From the NCBI GenBank assembly GCA_031554275.1, contig JAVBKB010000139.1, positions 1 to 22,831 of the forward strand: DNA of 22,831 nucleotides. Direction: 5' to 3'. A program made the translations under genes and the position numbers. The notes under the pieces were generated by a model, which was not told the origin of the DNA, ran no database searches, and saw nothing but the letters and a program-made list of their open reading frames with translations. Shown here piece by piece: positions 21,483-22,831 of the stretch; positions within the stretch are counted from its first letter, which is position 1, and each line of letters starts with the position of its first letter. Source of the DNA: JAVBKB01 sp031554275. GTDB taxonomy: Bacteria; Bacillota; Bacilli; JARBTR01.

Positions 21483-22085
21483 ATGTGCGGTCGTTTTGAA
21501 TTTAATACAGATCAAAACATTGAAGAGATTCATAAGATTGTACAAGTCATTAAGGAAAAATACGATGATGATATCTTCTTTCACACAGGCGCAATTTTCC
21601 CGACAAACAAAGTGCCTGTCCTTGCTACAAAGGATGGAAAATTTAGTTTGCAGCTGATGCAATGGGGTTTTCCTAAATGGGATGGCAAAGGCACAGTTTT
21701 CAATGCACGCTCCGAAAGTGCATTGCAGAAAGAAATGTTTGCTGACTCATTGCTCACTCGACGATGCGTGGTGATTACCACAGGTTTTTATGAATGGCAG
21801 AAAATCGGTGCAACAGCCAAAACAAAATATTTCTTCACCTCTCGGCATAACCCCGTACTCTACATGGCGGGCATTTACAAAACCATTCAGATTGGTGATG
21901 AAACAAAAGACTGCTTTGTAGTTTTGACAAGAGAAGCCAATCAATATATCAATGACATTCATAACCGTATGCCAGTAATTCTTTATAAAAATGAATTAAA
22001 AGACTGGCTTAGTGGGGGAAAATTTGTGAAGCAAGTCTTTGATCGAGACAACATTGAACTTGAAAGGAAAATAGTCACTGATTAA
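21483..22085 (+). CDS. SRAP-domain DNA-protein crosslinking enzyme (YedK/HMCES family)
   Basis: A 200-residue SOS-response-associated peptidase family protein. The starting Met is followed by Cys2 (MCGRF), the nucleophile that forms a thiazolidine crosslink with abasic sites in single-stranded DNA after Met removal. The other conserved positions are Asn74 (FNARSE), Glu104 (GFYEW) and His160 (IHNRMPVIL), so the active site looks intact. WGFPKW near residue 61 is typical. The protein shields abasic sites from error-prone processing. CGGAGG lies 5 bases before the ATG. No LexA-type site was recognised upstream, so SOS control is not supported here. It may be transcribed with moaB. Confidence 0.95.
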   Translation: MCGRFEFNTDQNIEEIHKIVQVIKEKYDDDIFFHTGAIFPTNKVPVLATKDGKFSLQLMQWGFPKWDGKGTVFNARSESALQKEMFADSLLTRRCVVITTGFYEWQKIGATAKTKYFFTSRHNPVLYMAGIYKTIQIGDETKDCFVVLTREANQYINDIHNRMPVILYKNELKDWLSGGKFVKQVFDRDNIELERKIVTD

Positions 22086-22446
22086 TGCACTGCTTTCCAA
22101 TGACCATGAGAAGAAGATATGTTGAATGAGAGTTTGCGGAAAACCAGCATATCGCTTTGGAATGATTGTGAGAAGAGGATGCTGAAGAAGCTGGGAATGA
22201 GAATTCGAATTGCTTTTTTCTTTTGCAAGCTACTTTCATGCCTTCCGAAGCCGCAGTTTTTTTGAATGATCGCAAGTAGTAAAATGTCATTCTACCGCAG
22301 TATACAAGCTTTTCAAACTAGTAGAAACAAGCGAGAAAGAAAAAATCGCAAAAATATTTATAAAAATTTTAAAAAAACATGCTTAAAAACTTTTCTTTTG
22401 TAAGATTTATGGTATACTACAAAAGTCTCGGTTTTTTGAATCGAAC
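22086..22446. other. 361-bp gap between the SRAP gene and the tRNA genes
   Basis: I see no supportable gene. An imperfect direct repeat with a 62-base period begins at 22092 (GCTTTCCAATGACCATGAGA) and 22154 (GCTTTGGAATGATTGTGAGA). The remainder is AT-rich and ends in the tRNA promoter. I do not see a clear terminator for the SRAP gene. Confidence 0.5.
22410..22418 (+). promoter_or_regulatory. extended -10 promoter of the tRNA-Val/fMet/Asp run
   Basis: TGgTATACT, an extended -10 located 28 bases upstream of tRNA-Val. The -35 region is weak. A T-rich, A-rich block precedes it. Confidence 0.6.
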
Positions 22447-22522
22447 GGAGGATTAGCTCAGCTGGGAGAGCATCTGCCTTACAAGCAGAGGGTCGGCGGT
22501 TCGATCCCGTCATCCTCCACCA
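22447..22522 (+). tRNA. tRNA-Val (TAC)
   Basis: A 76-base cloverleaf with CCA encoded. GGAGGAT pairs with ATCCTCC, the anticodon stem TCTGC/GCAGA frames CTTACAA (anticodon TAC at 22480-22482), and the T-arm is GGCGG-TTCGATC-CCGTC with one G-T pair. Confidence 0.97.
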
Positions 22523-22651
22523 TAGACTTATGTTGGAAGCAAGATATTCGAGGAAACAACTGAGGAGCAAGCGGAGTGTATATTTGATACATGAGCATTG
22601 CGACGAAAGCAGTTGACGAAGAAGATCGACGCTTATCATAAGCCGTATCGT
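22523..22651 (+). other. structured spacer between tRNA-Val and tRNA-fMet
   Basis: A 129-base spacer, unusually long for adjacent tRNA genes, that folds as a rod. TTCG (22547) pairs with CGAA (22617), CAACTG (22557) with CAGTTG (22610), GCAA (22567) with TTGC (22598), and TGTAT (22577) with ATACA (22587) across a 5-base loop. A second hairpin, GCTTAT-C-ATAAGC, follows at 22631-22643. There is no T-run, so it is not a terminator. It may be an RNase-processing signal or a small RNA. Confidence 0.6.
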
Positions 22652-22728
<77 letters not shown>

Positions 22729-22751
22729 ATTTTTTAAGGGCTGATTTTGCT

Positions 22752-22827
22752 GGTCCCGTGGTGTAGCGGTTAACATGCCTGCCTGTCACGCAGGAGATCG
22801 CCGGTTCGATCCCGGTCGGGACCGCCA
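22752..22827 (+). tRNA. tRNA-Asp (GTC)
   Basis: A 76-base cloverleaf with CCA encoded. GGTCCCG pairs with CGGGACC, the anticodon stem CCTGC/GCAGG frames CTGTCAC (anticodon GTC), and the T-arm is GCCGG-TTCGATC-CCGGT. The cluster may continue past the window end four bases later. Confidence 0.97.
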
Positions 22828-22831
22828 TTTT

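Noticed and set aside
22075..22290. Minus-strand 71-codon frame in the gap after the SRAP gene
   Set aside because: No ribosome-binding site, low-complexity composition, overlaps the end of the SRAP gene.
22358..22639. Minus-strand open frames of 93 and 69 codons over tRNA-Val and its spacer
   Set aside because: They are antisense to a tRNA gene and have no ribosome-binding site. The sequence is explained by RNA structure.

Overview
This window comes from an AT-rich, low-GC Gram-positive bacterium (Bacillota, class Bacilli). The pointers are strong GGAGG-type ribosome-binding sites with several TTG starts, a YlmH-type S4 protein, an NlpC/P60 hydrolase carrying tryptophan-rich wall-binding repeats, a WalR-type direct-repeat operator, a Bacilli-type initiator tRNA and a Hol-Tox-like type I toxin. 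I cannot fix the genus; Listeriaceae or Lactobacillales-like relatives fit best. No phage, insertion sequence, plasmid or CRISPR signature is visible.

Layout. 1-2.1 kb: ylmH, then a secreted NlpC/P60 wall hydrolase preceded by three phased WalR half-sites. 2.3-8.6 kb: mostly single-gene units: a butanol-type iron alcohol dehydrogenase, a YeiH-family exporter, an unannotated 35-residue membrane protein, an FMN azoreductase, a DUF2238 membrane protein and a DUF1846 protein. 8.8-9.8 kb: a flavodoxin-like protein and a GNAT acetyltransferase. 10.1-14.1 kb: a co-directional unit of a WYL regulator, a divergent Hsp90-family ATPase, an 18-codon leader ORF and a helical-repeat protein. 14.1-17.1 kb: an MgtC/SapB protein, tRNA-Asn and tRNA-Ser, a polytopic membrane protein with a possible GIDE/BAM-like domain, and tRNA-Glu. 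17.37-17.69 kb: a compact type I toxin-antitoxin locus not represented by any long ORF. 17.7-21.4 kb: molybdenum cofactor genes, moaA-moaE-moaD-moeB on the minus strand with moaB divergent. 21.5-22.8 kb: an SRAP (YedK/HMCES) protein, then a tRNA run of Val, fMet and Asp that reaches the window edge.

How the genes work together. MoaA starts pterin synthesis, MoaD and MoaE form molybdopterin synthase, MoeB activates MoaD, and MoaB adenylylates molybdopterin. moaC, moeA, a molybdate transporter and any molybdoenzyme are not in the window. The Hsp90-like unit looks like a regulated three-gene cassette whose last two genes may be translationally coupled through the leader ORF.

Most interesting signals: (1) the Hol-Tox-like type I toxin with a convergent antisense RNA and a long-range 12-bp mRNA helix; (2) the WYL-Hsp90-TPR-like cassette; (3) the WalR operator; (4) the structured spacer between tRNA-Val and tRNA-fMet; (5) duplicated 3' ends of mgtC and moaE lying just downstream of those genes. 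All assignments are by reading; no database search or folding program was run.
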